A stretch of DNA of 64,000 nt from Actinomycetes bacterium (GCA_021781735.1 JAJXWF010000002.1:1-64000), one strand, 5' to 3'; counted from the first letter of the stretch, positions 20,291-31,073 are shown. The notes: generated by a model not told the origin, from the letters alone. Numbers and translations are program-made.

Positions 20291-20325
20291 GCACGGCCCG
20301 TGTCGGGGGAGAACACGGGCCGTGC
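20291..20325. terminator. Convergent-gene hairpin terminator
   Basis: GCACGGCCCGTGT-N9-ACACGGGCCGTGC, perfect 13-bp stem between converging genes. Confidence 0.7.
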
Positions 20326-20360
20326 GGGGCGGCCATCGATGATGGCCGGGATCGGGTCGC

Positions 20361-21005
20361 TCAGAGGTGGATCACCTGGTCCACGAGGATGAGATTCGGG
20401 TTCGACACCGTCGCCCGGTTCTTCTGCCACAGGGCCTTCCAACCGCCCTGGATGTTGTGGCGCTGAGCGATGGCGCTGAGCGTGTCGCCGGCCTTCACCG
20501 TGTAGGCGGTGCCGGACACGTCCGAGGACGCCAGGCGGGTCCGGGCGACCGGGCCATCGACCTCATCGCGAACTGTGCTGAGGGTGGTCTCGCTGGTGCG
20601 GGTGGTGGTCACGGTGCGGGTGGTGGTCACCACGGCGCCGCTGGTGCCGCCGGTAGCGGAGCTGAGTCCCGCCCGCACGCCGCACGTCGGCCAGGCGCCG
20701 GGGCCCTGGGCAGCGAGGACGCGCTGGGCGATCGCGATCTGTTGGGCCTTGGTGGCCCCGTTGGCGGTGCCCGCGTAGGAGCCGCCGCCGTAGGCGAGCC
20801 ACGTGCTGTGGCTGAACTGCAGGCCGCCGTAGTAGCCGTTGCCGGTGTTGATGGCCCAGTTGCCACTCGACTCACAGGTGGCCACCCGGTCCCACACGGA
20901 CAGGTCGGCGGCGTGTGCGGGGGTGGCGGTGACCATGGCCATGGCGGCGCCGGCACCGAGGGCCGCGGTTGCGGCGAGGGAGGCGATGCGAATGCTGTTC
21001 TTCAT
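20361..21005 (-). CDS. Secreted Rpf-like transglycosylase with C-terminal LysM
   Basis: Signal peptide; WDRVATCESSGNWAINTGNGYYGGLQFSHSTWLAYGGGSYA (Rpf-like core); YTVKAGDTLSAIAQRHNIQGGWKALWQKN (LysM). Confidence 0.93.
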   Translation of the reverse strand: MKNSIRIASLAATAALGAGAAMAMVTATPAHAADLSVWDRVATCESSGNWAINTGNGYYGGLQFSHSTWLAYGGGSYAGTANGATKAQQIAIAQRVLAAQGPGAWPTCGVRAGLSSATGGTSGAVVTTTRTVTTTRTSETTLSTVRDEVDGPVARTRLASSDVSGTAYTVKAGDTLSAIAQRHNIQGGWKALWQKNRATVSNPNLILVDQVIHL

Positions 21006-21341
21006 GCTGGAGGGTCCTTCCGGATCGACTGGTGGCCGCGGCTGCGGTCTCCGACGCATCGGTGGTCCGGGAACGTGCGAACCATGTGATGCGCCTGCCA
21101 GAACAGCCGGGGTGGGGGTGACCCGGGGGCCCGTACTGCGACTGGCTATTCAGTTGATAGGAGGACCGTACGTGATACCTGAGAGATTCTCAAACTGCAA
21201 TCACATATTTCTCAGAATTTCAGGGGCCGGGGCGGGCCGATGTTGCCGGTCCGAGGTCACCAGCAGGGAGTCCCCGGGCCGGTTGAGCGTCGGAACCGGC
21301 CGGCCCAACCGGCCGGGGATTTGGGCGTCCACAAAGCACAA

Positions 21342-21381
21342 CACCGCCCGGCAGCGATCCGAGGAACGTTGCCGGGCGGTG
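21342..21381 (-). terminator. Terminator hairpin downstream of trxA
   Basis: CACCGCCCGGCAGCG...CGTTGCCGGGCGGTG, 15-bp stem with one mismatch/wobble. Confidence 0.65.
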
Positions 21382-21414
21382 GAGGAGCGGGACGCGCCAG
21401 CGTCCGGCTGATGA

Positions 21415-21738
21415 TCAGAAGAACTCGGTGAGCACCTTGAGCAGGGCCCCCTTGCTGCGGGCGCCCTGAATCGACTTGACCACGCGGCCCCCGACGAACA
21501 CCTGCAACGTCGGCAGGGCGAGGATGCCCTGCTCGGTGGGGGTGCGCGGGTTGGTGTTGGTGTCGAGCTTGACGAAGTCCATCTTGTCGCCGTGCTCGCG
21601 GGCCAGCTCGTCGATGATCGGCGAGATCTGCTTGCAGGGCGCACACCAGTCGGCCCAGTAGTCGACCAGCGTCGGCTTCGGGTTCATCACGACCCGATCG
21701 ACGAAATCGGAGTCGGTGACCTCAGTGACTTCGGACAT
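21415..21738 (-). CDS. trxA: Thioredoxin
   Basis: MSEVTEVTDSDFVDRVVMNPKPTLVDYWADWCAPCKQISPIIDELAREHGDKMDFVKLDTNTNP. Confidence 0.95.
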   Translation of the reverse strand: MSEVTEVTDSDFVDRVVMNPKPTLVDYWADWCAPCKQISPIIDELAREHGDKMDFVKLDTNTNPRTPTEQGILALPTLQVFVGGRVVKSIQGARSKGALLKVLTEFF

Positions 21739-21818
21739 GGCGCATATCTCCTTGCTGGGTGCGGGCGACCCGTTCATTATCGCTGGCGGCGTCGCACGGC
21801 CCAAGCCCGGCCGGATGG

Positions 21819-22883
21819 TCAACGGATCGGCGGCTGAGCCTCGTCGTGGAGCTCGGCCAGGAAGCGCTCGGCGTCCAGCGCCGCGCGGCAGCCGGAGCCG
21901 GCCGCGGTGATGGCCTGCCGGTACGTGTGGTCGACGAGGTCGCCACAGGCGAAAACCCCGCGCAGGTTGGTGCGGGTGGAGTCGCCGTCGACGATGACAT
22001 ACCCGCTCTCGTCGAGGTGCACCTGACCGACGAGCAGCTCGCTGCGCGGAATGTGCCCGATCGCCTCGAACAGTCCCTGCACCGCCAGCTCGCGCGTCTC
22101 GCCGGTGCGCGCATCGCGGAGCGTCAACGACTCGAGGGTCTTCGCGCCGCCCATGCCGACGATCTCGCTGTTCCAGGCCGGGGTGATCTTCGGATCGCGC
22201 TCGACCCGCGCGGCCATGATCTTGGACGCGCGCAGCGTGTCCCGACGGTGGACCAGGGTCACCGACTTGGCGAAGCGGGTGAGGAACGTGGCCTCCTCGG
22301 CGGCGGAGTCGCCGCCGCCGACGACTGCGATGTCCTTGTCGCGGAAGAAGAACCCGTCGCATGTCGCGCACCAGGAGACGCCGCGCCCGGAGTAGGTGTC
22401 CTCCTCCGGGATCCCCAGCCGGCGGTACCCGGAGCCGGTGGCGAGGATCACCGCGTGCGCCCGATAGGTGTTCCCCTCGGTGTCGGTGACGGTCTTCACG
22501 TCGCCGGTGAGGTCGACCTCGACGGCGTCGTCGGTGATCATCTCGGCGCCGAAGCGCTCGGCCTGGGTGCGCATGTGCCCCATGAGGTCGGGTCCCATCA
22601 CTCCCTCGGGGAAGCCCGGGTAGTTCTCGACCTCGGTGGTGTTCATCAGCGCACCGCCGGCAGTGACGGCCCCCTCGAGCACGAGCGGCTTCAGGCCGGC
22701 CCGGGCGGCGTAGATGGCCGCGGTGTAGCCGGCCGGGCCGCTGCCGACCACGATGACATCACGGATCTGCTCGTCGGCCAGGAATCCCGCCCACGATTCG
22801 GCGGTGCCGCGCGCGGGCGGATCGGCGGGGAGGTTGTTGAGGTTCACCGCGCCGAGCGTACGGGTGAGGTTCAGGTCGCTCAT
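21819..22883 (-). CDS. trxB: Thioredoxin-disulfide reductase
   Basis: [29 protein letters not shown]...[33 protein letters not shown]. Confidence 0.96.
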   Translation of the reverse strand: MSDLNLTRTLGAVNLNNLPADPPARGTAESWAGFLADEQIRDVIVVGSGPAGYTAAIYAARAGLKPLVLEGAVTAGGALMNTTEVENYPGFPEGVMGPDLMGHMRTQAERFGAEMITDDAVEVDLTGDVKTVTDTEGNTYRAHAVILATGSGYRRLGIPEEDTYSGRGVSWCATCDGFFFRDKDIAVVGGGDSAAEEATFLTRFAKSVTLVHRRDTLRASKIMAARVERDPKITPAWNSEIVGMGGAKTLESLTLRDARTGETRELAVQGLFEAIGHIPRSELLVGQVHLDESGYVIVDGDSTRTNLRGVFACGDLVDHTYRQAITAAGSGCRAALDAERFLAELHDEAQPPIR

Positions 22884-23135
22884 TGTTGCCTTCCTTGGGG
22901 GCTCAGGCCACTGTATTCGAACGGGACGACGCCAGGACGCTCGCCCCTACCAGGTGCCGCAACAGCCGCCGACGCCCCGGTATTCCCCCGGGGGTATGCG
23001 GCCGTGGAGGTCCTGATCGGACGGTCGGGTGGACGACGCCCCGGCGAGAGGGATCGCCGGCGACGGGGACGCCCGGCGTCGGGACGCTCGGTGGTGCCGC
23101 AACCCCCGGTCGTGCTTCGGCCGAGAAACGACACA

Positions 23136-23178
23136 GGGCCCGTCCCTCTCCGACCCCACGACGGAGAGGGACGGGCCC
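23136..23178. terminator. Perfect 17-bp stem hairpin, loop ACCCCACGA
   Basis: GGGCCCGTCCCTCTCCG-ACCCCACGA-CGGAGAGGGACGGGCCC. Confidence 0.75.
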
Positions 23179-23217
23179 AGTCTTCCTCAACCCCGGGAAA
23201 GGGGACCCGGGGGAGGG

Positions 23218-23252
23218 GATCACGGCGCCGACCCCACGACGGCGCCGTGATC
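23218..23252. terminator. Perfect 13-bp stem hairpin, same loop ACCCCACGA
   Basis: GATCACGGCGCCG-ACCCCACGA-CGGCGCCGTGATC, 5 bp after the htrA-like stop. Confidence 0.75.
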
Positions 23253-23256
23253 CGGA

Positions 23257-24621
23257 TCAGCGGCCCGGGGTCTGGCTCCCCGGGCTCTGGCCCTGGGCGG
23301 CCGGCGCCTTGCCCAGGGTGGCCTGCACCGTGGTCAGCGACCCGTTGCGGGCGACCTGGAAGGTGACCTTCTCCCCGACCTGGGCGGCGCGCACCTGCGC
23401 GACGAGGGAGTTCGACGAGTCGACGGTCACGCCGTTCATCTGGACGATGACATCCCCCGCCTTGAGCCCGGCGGCCGCGGCGGCCGTGCCGGGAACAACG
23501 CTGGCAACCTTGGCGCCGTTGATGGTGCCGCCGCTCAGCTGCACGGAGGCGTCCGTAGTGCTGATGCCGAGGTAGGCGTGCTCAGCCACACCGGTGGCGA
23601 TGAGCTGGGTGGTGATGTTCTTGACCTGGTTCGACGGGATCGCGAACCCGATGCCGATGCTGCCGCTCTGACCGCTCGAACCCGTCGACAGCGAGGCGAT
23701 CGAGGAGTTGATTCCGACGAGTTCGCCGTTGGCGTTGACGAGCGCGCCTCCGGAGTTGCCCGGGTTGATCGGCGCGCTGGTCTGGATCGCGCTCGTGTAG
23801 ACGTTGCCAGCGCCGGTGACGTCACTGATCGCCGACGACACCTGCTGGGTGACGACCGGGCGGTTCAGCGCGCTGACGATGCCGGTGGTGACGGTGTCGG
23901 CCAGCCCGAGCGGGTTGCCCACCGCCATCACGGGGTCACCCACCTTGACGCTCGAACTGTCGGCGAACGTGATCGGCTGCATGCCGGACGGCAGCTTGGC
24001 GACCTTGATCACCGCCAGGTCGGTCGAGGGATCCGTGCCGACGACGGTGGCCGGGTAGGTCTCGTTGCCGATCTGTACCGAGATCGTGGCGCCGGCTCCA
24101 GCCCCTGCGACGACGTGGTTGTTGGTGACGATGTGTCCCTGGCTGTCGAGCACGACGCCCGTGCCCTCGTCACCGGACTGACCGTTCTGCACGATGATCG
24201 AAACGACCGACTTCGACACCGCCGCGGCGGTGACACTCCAGTCGGGGTTGGACGCGTTGCCCTGGACGACCTTGGTGACCGTGCCGCCCGATCCGGTGAC
24301 GGTGGCCGCGGAGGCGGTCGGCTGATTGTTGTTGAAGGAGCGTTCGAGGGCGAAGCCGGTGCCGCCGCCGACGCCGCCGGCCAGAACCGCCACCGCGGCG
24401 AGCGTGGCGATGCCGCGGGCGCGGTGCTTGCGCGGGGGCGCCACCTGCGTGTGCAGCGGCGAGCCCGGCTGCGTGTGCATCTGGGGCCCCATCTGCTGCA
24501 TCGGCCAGGGGCCGGCTTGATACGGGTTCTGGTTCTGGGGAGTCTGTGTGCTGTGGCTCGTCGGGTCCGTGTTCGGGTTGGAGCCGTCGTGCTGGCCGCT
24601 CCAGAAGAAGTCGTTGCTCAT
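23257..24621 (-). CDS. HtrA/DegP-like membrane-anchored trypsin-like protease with PDZ
   Basis: TNNHVVAG, DLAVIKVA, NPGNSGGALVNANGELVGIN, PDZ region AAAAGLKAGDVIVQMNGV. Confidence 0.94.
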   Translation of the reverse strand: MSNDFFWSGQHDGSNPNTDPTSHSTQTPQNQNPYQAGPWPMQQMGPQMHTQPGSPLHTQVAPPRKHRARGIATLAAVAVLAGGVGGGTGFALERSFNNNQPTASAATVTGSGGTVTKVVQGNASNPDWSVTAAAVSKSVVSIIVQNGQSGDEGTGVVLDSQGHIVTNNHVVAGAGAGATISVQIGNETYPATVVGTDPSTDLAVIKVAKLPSGMQPITFADSSSVKVGDPVMAVGNPLGLADTVTTGIVSALNRPVVTQQVSSAISDVTGAGNVYTSAIQTSAPINPGNSGGALVNANGELVGINSSIASLSTGSSGQSGSIGIGFAIPSNQVKNITTQLIATGVAEHAYLGISTTDASVQLSGGTINGAKVASVVPGTAAAAAGLKAGDVIVQMNGVTVDSSNSLVAQVRAAQVGEKVTFQVARNGSLTTVQATLGKAPAAQGQSPGSQTPGR

Positions 24622-24921
24622 CTGGGCCTCCGTTCGACCGCTGGCGTGCGGTCCTGGTTGTTGGCGCCTGTGCGTGACGCCGTGCATGACTCAGCTAACG
24701 GGCCCAAGCTGTGAGTTGACTGTGAGCCCAGCAGTACGAGCCTGTGACCCGGTGAACGCGACCCGGAGCTGTCCCTGAGGCGATCCCTGAGATGGTAGCC
24801 GCCAGCGGGTGCGGACCCACTCTTCCGGTTCCCCGCGTCCGCCCGGCTCGGGGCCGGCGGAGCGAGACAGGTCCGAGTGCGTGCCGAGATGTCCCCCATG
24901 CCGGGGTCGAGGGTTGTTCTC

Positions 24922-25787
24922 TCAGGTGATGGCCTGCAGCACGATCGGCTTGGTCGTCGGCTGGGCTGTTCCCCCGGCGGGCTCGATGGTGACCCCGAGA
25001 TTCGCGGCCCTACCCACTTCTCCCGGAAGCTCGTTCCACGTGGTCCGGTTGCCCGCCGGCACGAGACCCGCGGGTTTCGCGCTGCCCGACGCGTCGATCA
25101 GCCACAGTTCGTAGGTCTTGCCGGCTCCCACCTGTGGCATCCCGATCGTTATGACGCCGCAGAGGGATGCCTGTGGTGACTGGAGGAGGATGTCCCCGCC
25201 GCCGGGCACGCCGGCCTTCTGCACAGTCGCGTCGGGCGCGGAGAGGATGCGGTCCATGACGGCGGCCGGTCAACCCTGCATCGCCGCGAGCTGCCGGCGG
25301 GCCCCGTCGCGTTGCTGCTGCGCCTGGATCGCGACGAGCCCGGCTCCGCCGATCGCCACGAGTGCGCCCGCGGCGACCAGGGCGGGCCACCTGGTGCCGC
25401 TGGGGGGTCGGCGACGACGCCGGGAATCGAGCTGGGTGACCGGCGCCTCCGGCCGGTCGTCGGCCCGCCCGCGTGGTGGCGTCGCCGCGGGGGCGGATGC
25501 CGGGGCCGGGGTGGTGGAGTTCTCGCGCCTGCCATCGGCGTGCGGTTCGAGCAGGGACTCGACCTGGGGACCTTGGCGATCTGCGCCAGCAGCCGGTCCC
25601 TGAGTGCTGGTGGGGGAGCGACCGGTGCGGTCTCGGCGTCGAGAAGCGCCGCGACCTCGCGGAGCTCGCGCGCCTCCTGGGCCGTCGGATGCCCGAAGAG
25701 CAGTTCGTGCTCGAAGCGGTGCCGCTCGTCGCCGTCGATCGCGTTGAGCGCGTACGCGCCGGTCAGCAGGTGCAGCTGATCATCCAT
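24922..25787 (-). pseudogene. rskA: RskA-like anti-sigma-K factor, frameshifted and interrupted
   Basis: N-part MDDQLHLLTGAYALNAIDGDERHRFEHELLFGHPTAQEARELREVAALLDAETA; C-part LLQSPQASLCGVITIGMPQVGAGKTYELWLIDASGSAKPAGLVPAG in another frame, with TGA (MQG*P) between. Confidence 0.83.
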
Positions 25788-26165
25788 GGCTCACTCCCAA
25801 CGCGTCCCTCAGACGAATCATGCCGTCCCGGATTCTGCTCTTGACGGTTTCCCAGGGGAACCCCGCGGCCTGGGCGACCTCCGGGTAGGCGTAGCCGCCC
25901 CGGAACTCCTTGATCCCCTCGCGCAGATCCCGGTCGGTGGTCGACTGGGCCGCCCTGACCCGGTCGACCACCCGCCGGTGCGCCGTGACCGTGATCCAGG
26001 CACCGGCATGGCCACGATCCGCGTCGAAGCGTTTGGCCTGCCGTCACACCTGGAGGAACACCTCCTGGGTGACCTCCTCGCTCTGGGCCGGGTCTCGCAC
26101 CACACGCAGGACCAGGCCCCGTGCACCAGGGGGGCGAGTGCGTCGTTGAGGCGGGCGAAGGCCTC
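25780..26165 (-). pseudogene. sigK: ECF sigma factor SigK-like, nonsense plus internal deletion
   Basis: [109 protein letters not shown]; sequence between regions 2 and 4 is too short. Confidence 0.83.
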
Positions 26166-26820
26166 CTGTCAGGTACACCGTCGCGTTGGCGGTGTGGACG
26201 CCGCCGCAGATGACGTGGGCGCCATTGACGGTCAGGTTGTTGCCCGATCCCTTGACCGCGAGCTTCTGGCCCTCGACGGTGGTGTGCTGGCCGTCGAGGG
26301 AGGCGGGTTCGATCTGTCCCGGCAGCACGTGGTACGTGAGGATCTTGGGGAGGGTCGCGCTGTCGGTCTTGAGGCCGTTGATGGTCGAGGCGGGGATATT
26401 CGCGAACGCGCTGTCGACGGGCGCCAGGACCGTGAACTGGCTGGAGTCGAGGGTGTTGACGAGGTTGACGTGGGGGTTGAGCTTGCCTCACACGGCCTTC
26501 ACCGGGGTGGTCGGCAGCGGGTTGTTGGACGCCGCGACCGCCCCGGGATCCGCCGACCTCCCCTGCACCGACCCGGGACCGCTCGGGTTTGCCCTGGCGT
26601 AGTCGGCACGGCCCGGACCCACCAGGCCGGCCGCCGGGTTGACCGTCGGCGACGCCGACATGGCGCTGCTGGCCGGGGAGGACGACATGGCGCTGGTGGC
26701 GGTGGCCGACGACGTGGCGGGTGCCGATGATCCGGACGCGGTGCCGCTGCATCCGGTCATCGCCACGGCGGTGACCGCGGCGAGTCCGAGCGTGGCGTGG
26801 GTGCGGTGAATGTACGACAT
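26166..26820 (-). pseudogene. MPT70/MPT83-like fasciclin lipoprotein, nonsense-interrupted and 3'-truncated
   Basis: Lipobox [26 protein letters not shown]...[67 protein letters not shown]...[18 protein letters not shown] running into sigK. Confidence 0.83.
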
Positions 26821-26989
26821 GGCTTCACTCCTGCTCGTGAGGAACCGCCGGATCGTTGATGGAGCCGACGGGCAGGTTGCGTGAAGGATTCGGAGTGCTG
26901 CGCTCGGTGGATTGGATGCCGATTCCCCGGGACGACGCACGCCGTGGTGACGGCCCGGAATCCGAGGATCCAATCCGCGATGGCCGCAG

Positions 26990-28686
26990 GTGCGAATCAT
27001 GGGCATGGTCGTGAACATCATCATCGGTTTCCTCGGCGGTCCCATCACCGGCATCTCCGCGTGCATCCTGCCGGTGCCGACGGTGATCTTCTTCTCCGGC
27101 CGCCTCGACAGCGCGCGACGAGCGTCCCGGTGGCGGCCCTACCAGGTCATCGCCGGGCTGGTGTTGAGCTTCGGGGTCTTCGCGCTGGTCGGCTCGCTGA
27201 TCCTCGGCGTCCTCGGACTTCCGCAGGACTTCTTCCGGTGGGCCGGCATCGCCATCCTCGCCCTGGTCGGGCTGATGGTGCCGCGGATCGAACAGCTCGT
27301 CGAGAAGCCCTTCTCCCGGATCCCGACCCGTCGTGTCGACGCGCAGCGGGGCGGGTTCGCGATGGGCCTGGCGCTCGGGGCGGTGTTCGTGCCCTGCGCG
27401 GGCCCCGTGCTCGCCGCCATCACGGTGTCCGGGGCAACGGGACGCATCGGCCCGGAGACCAACGCCCTCACCCTCTCGTTCGCGCTCGGCGTGTCGGTGC
27501 CACTGCTCGCGTTCGCCCTGGCGCGCCGGCGGCCCGCCGAACGCCTCGCCGCCTTTCCGCCGGGGTCAGCGCGGTATCCGCATCACCGCCGGAGCGCTCA
27601 TGGTCACCCTCGCGGTGGGGCTCGCCTTCGATCTTCCGGCGACCGTCCAGCGGTTGATCCCCGACTGCACCGCGGCGATCCAGGACCGGTTGAGCCCCAC
27701 CGTCGGAAGCCCACTCAGCCTCGGTGGACTGGTGACGGCGCAGAACAGGGAGCTGTCCCACTGCACCGAGGGGCGACCCGCCTGCAGGAGTGCGGTCCCG
27801 CGCCCGCGCTGCGGGACGTCACCGCATGGTTGAACTCGCCGCCGCTGACGCTCGCGCAACCCCGCGGAAGGGTCGTGCTCATCGACTTCTGGGCCTACTC
27901 CTGCATCAACTGTCGGCGCGCACTTCCGCACATCATCCAGCTCAACGACACCTACCGGTCCGACGGCCTTGTGGTCATCGGCGTCCACACCCCGGAGTAC
28001 GCCTTCGAACGGGTCAGGGCCAACGTCCGGGCCGGCATCACCGAGGATGGAATCGACCATCCGGTCGCCATGGACAACGCGTACGCCACCTGGACCGCCC
28101 ACCGCAACCGGTTCTGGCCCGCCCAGTACCTCATCGACGCGAACGGTGAGGTCCGCCACCTCCAGCAGGGCGAGGGCGGCTACGCCACCACCGAATCGCT
28201 CGCGCGACAGCTGCTCGACCGGGCCCACCCGGGCGTGGCGCTGCCGCCTCCGGGCGAGGGCGCGAGCACGGCTCCCACACCGGGCAGCACGACACCCGAG
28301 ACCTTCCTCGGGGTGTCCAAGCAGCTGAACTGCGCGGGCAGCCAGACCGACAGGTCCGGCGCCGGAACCTTCAGCTATCCCGCGTCCCAACGACCGGACT
28401 CGTTCGCCCTGACGAGCGGGTGGACGCTCGATTCGCAGAGGATCGTGCCCGACGCGCGGCCGGGACGCACACCCGGAGTGAGGCTCGAGGTCCACGCGCA
28501 CCAGGTGCAGGTCGTCGTGGGGGCGCCGGGACCCTCACCGTGCACGGTCCGGCCGGAGACACGACCGTGCACATCTTCGGAAACCCGCGCTCCTACGAGG
28601 TCTTCACCGCATCGGCGGAGACGACAGATTCGCTCGAGGTCAATCCCTCGCCGGGCCTCCAGCTCTACTCGCTCACGTTCGGGTGA
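26990..28686 (+). pseudogene. dipZ: DipZ-like CcdA-thioredoxin membrane protein with frameshifts
   Basis: CcdA part ([41 protein letters not shown]), thioredoxin part (FWAYSCINCRRALPHI), C-part LTVHGPAGDTTVHIFGNPRSYEVF in another frame; frame changes near 27565, 27790 and 28525. Confidence 0.8.
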
Positions 28687-28774
28687 CAGGCGACGCCGCA
28701 CCCCTACCCGGTGAGCTCCGTGGATTCCGCGGCCATGCGCGGCGTCCCGGATTGGGCTGCCGGCCGGTGGAGGA

Positions 28775-28820
28775 GTGTGCGACGCGGGTAGGCCATCGGG
28801 GGCTCACCCGCGTCGCACAC
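28775..28820. terminator. Perfect 15-bp stem hairpin between converging genes
   Basis: GTGTGCGACGCGGGT...ACCCGCGTCGCACAC. Confidence 0.7.
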
Positions 28821-28827
28821 CGGAGGG

Positions 28828-30939
28828 TCAGGAGACGCTGAGGAACGGGTCGAGGGCCTCGACGGGACCATGGTCACCGGCCACGCCGGCGATGTCGTCG
28901 GGCGCCTTGTCCATCACCACCACGACGACGATCGGGTTGCGGCCCTGTCGCTCCACCGCGTCGACGTCGTAGGTGATGACCGGTTGGCCGGGGGACACCA
29001 CGTCGCCCTTCCTGGCGTGGGTCGTGAATCCCTCGCCACGCAGTTTCACAGTGTCGATGCCCAGGTGGACCAGCACTCCCAGTTTGTCGGCGGTCTGGAC
29101 GACGAACGCGTGGGGCCACACCTGGAGGATCCGACCCCCGACCGGGGCGATGACGTCGACGACGTCGCGTACGGGGTCGATCGCGGCGCCGTACCCGACC
29201 AGGCCAGTGGCGAAGGTCACGTCGGGAACCTCGGCGAGAGGAACCGTGACGCCGCTGATCGGCGCGAGGACGGTCGTCGTCCCGTGGCCGCCGGGGCCGG
29301 AACCATCGGGGGGATCCAGCACCGCGACCACGGCAGCGACGGGCAGCTCACCGGTGGGTATCGGCGTCCCGGACCCTGACGTTCTCGCAGACCCCGCGGC
29401 AGGCGAGGGCCCGGCGAGGGCGGCGTTGATGTCGCTCTTGAGGCTGTCGGCCTGGGTGCCGAAGATCGCCTGCACGTTGTTGCCGACCTCGATCACGCCG
29501 GCCGCCCCCAGCTGCTTGAGTCGCCGCCGGTCGACGAGGTCACGGTCGCCGACCTCGATCCGCAGGCGGGTGATGCAGGCGTCGACCGCGATGAGGTTGG
29601 CGCGCCCACCGAACGCCGAGATCAGCAGTTCGATGCGATCGGGCGCCGCCGCGGGGACGCCGACCACCTGCGCCGCGCTGTCGGTGAGGTTCGCCGACTC
29701 CTCGGCGGCGAATTCGTCATCGGGTTCGCGTCCGGGCGTGCGCATGTTCCATTTCACGATCGCGAACCGGAACATGGCGTAATAGAGGAAGAAGAACACG
29801 ACGCCCATGACGATCAGCAGCGGAATGTTCTTCGCCGCGGGCGCGGTGCCGTACAGAATGAGGTCGATCAGTCCCGACGAGAATGAGAATCCGAGATGGA
29901 TGTTGAGAGCATAGGCGATCGCCAACGAGACGCCGGTGAGAAATGCGTGGATCACGTAGAGCGGGAAGGCGACGAACATGAATGAGAATTCCAGCGGTTC
30001 GGTGACGCCGGTCAGGAATGCCGTGAGCGCGGCGGCCGAGAGGATGCCGACGGCGGCCTTCTTCTGCGCCGGCTTCGCGACGTGGATCATCGCCAGAGCC
30101 GCGCCCGGGAGGCCGAACATGATGATCGGGTAGAAGCCCGACGTCAGCAGTCCCGCGCTGGGATCGCCGGCCGCGAAGCGGGTCAGTTCTCCGGTGACGA
30201 CCCCGTGCGGGCCGTGGTACGACCCGTAGATGAACCAGATGTAGGTGTTGAGGATGTGGTGCAGCCCGAGCGGGATGAGCATCCGGTTTGCGAACCCGTA
30301 GAGGAACGCCCCGAGGATCCCCGACCCGGCGATGAAGGTTCCGACACTTGTCAAACCCATGTTGAAGATCGGGTAGAAGTAGCTGAGGGCGAACCCCAGC
30401 ACGAGGCAGGCGAGGGACACGGCGATCGGGACGAAGCGGCGTCCGCCGAAGAAGCCGAGGTAGGGCGGCAGGGTGATCGTGTGGTACCGGTCGAACAGCC
30501 AGGCGGTGACCAGGCCCACGAGGATCCCCGCGAACACGCTGTAGTTGATCGTGGCCTGAGCCCCCGACTGGTCGAGTCTTCCCGCGAGCACCACCGGCGA
30601 CATCGTTGCGAACACCGACGTCATCACCAGGTACCCGGCCGCGGCCGACAGCGCCGTCGACCCGTCGGCCTTGCGGGCGAATCCGATCGCGACACCGATC
30701 GCGAACAGCAGCGGGAGATTGGCGAAAATCGCGCCCCCTGCGGCGCTCATCGCCTGGAAGAACGGACCGATGACTGGCGCCGTGATCTTTCCGAGCAGAT
30801 CGGGCTGGCCGAGACGCAGCAGAATTCCGGCCGCGGGCAACAGGGCGATGGGGAGCATGAGGCTCTTTCCGAGCCGCTGCAGTTGGGCAAAACCGGGGAT
30901 TCTGATTCCGGATCGTGGCGTGTCAGCGCTGGCGCGCAT
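28828..30939 (-). CDS. PTS glucose/N-acetylglucosamine-type transporter, EIICBA fusion
   Basis: EIIC core (GLHHILNTYIWFIYGSYHGPHG, GVTEPLEFSFMFVAFPLYVIHA), EIIB VDACITRLRIEVGDRDLVD, EIIA VLVHLGIDTVKLRGEGF. Confidence 0.93.
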   Translation of the reverse strand: MRASADTPRSGIRIPGFAQLQRLGKSLMLPIALLPAAGILLRLGQPDLLGKITAPVIGPFFQAMSAAGGAIFANLPLLFAIGVAIGFARKADGSTALSAAAGYLVMTSVFATMSPVVLAGRLDQSGAQATINYSVFAGILVGLVTAWLFDRYHTITLPPYLGFFGGRRFVPIAVSLACLVLGFALSYFYPIFNMGLTSVGTFIAGSGILGAFLYGFANRMLIPLGLHHILNTYIWFIYGSYHGPHGVVTGELTRFAAGDPSAGLLTSGFYPIIMFGLPGAALAMIHVAKPAQKKAAVGILSAAALTAFLTGVTEPLEFSFMFVAFPLYVIHAFLTGVSLAIAYALNIHLGFSFSSGLIDLILYGTAPAAKNIPLLIVMGVVFFFLYYAMFRFAIVKWNMRTPGREPDDEFAAEESANLTDSAAQVVGVPAAAPDRIELLISAFGGRANLIAVDACITRLRIEVGDRDLVDRRRLKQLGAAGVIEVGNNVQAIFGTQADSLKSDINAALAGPSPAAGSARTSGSGTPIPTGELPVAAVVAVLDPPDGSGPGGHGTTTVLAPISGVTVPLAEVPDVTFATGLVGYGAAIDPVRDVVDVIAPVGGRILQVWPHAFVVQTADKLGVLVHLGIDTVKLRGEGFTTHARKGDVVSPGQPVITYDVDAVERQGRNPIVVVVVMDKAPDDIAGVAGDHGPVEALDPFLSVS

Positions 30940-31039
30940 GCGACCTCCTGCGAATTGTGTCGATTGGGACCAGTTCATTGTGGGGTCACGCCAATTCGAG
31001 GGGGTGCGAAGGTGCAGGCACAGTGCGCACATGCGCAAT

Positions 31040-31073
31040 CGCGCCGCGCGAACGGGCGGGTTCGCGCGGCGCG
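31040..31073 (-). terminator. Perfect 14-bp stem hairpin downstream of SDR gene
   Basis: CGCGCCGCGCGAAC-GGGCGG-GTTCGCGCGGCGCG. Confidence 0.65.

Noticed and set aside
21006-21340. c-di-AMP (ydaO-type) riboswitch upstream of the Rpf-like gene
   Set aside because: Such riboswitches precede rpf genes in some actinobacteria, but I could not find the conserved core motifs in the minus-strand leader. A covariance-model search would decide.
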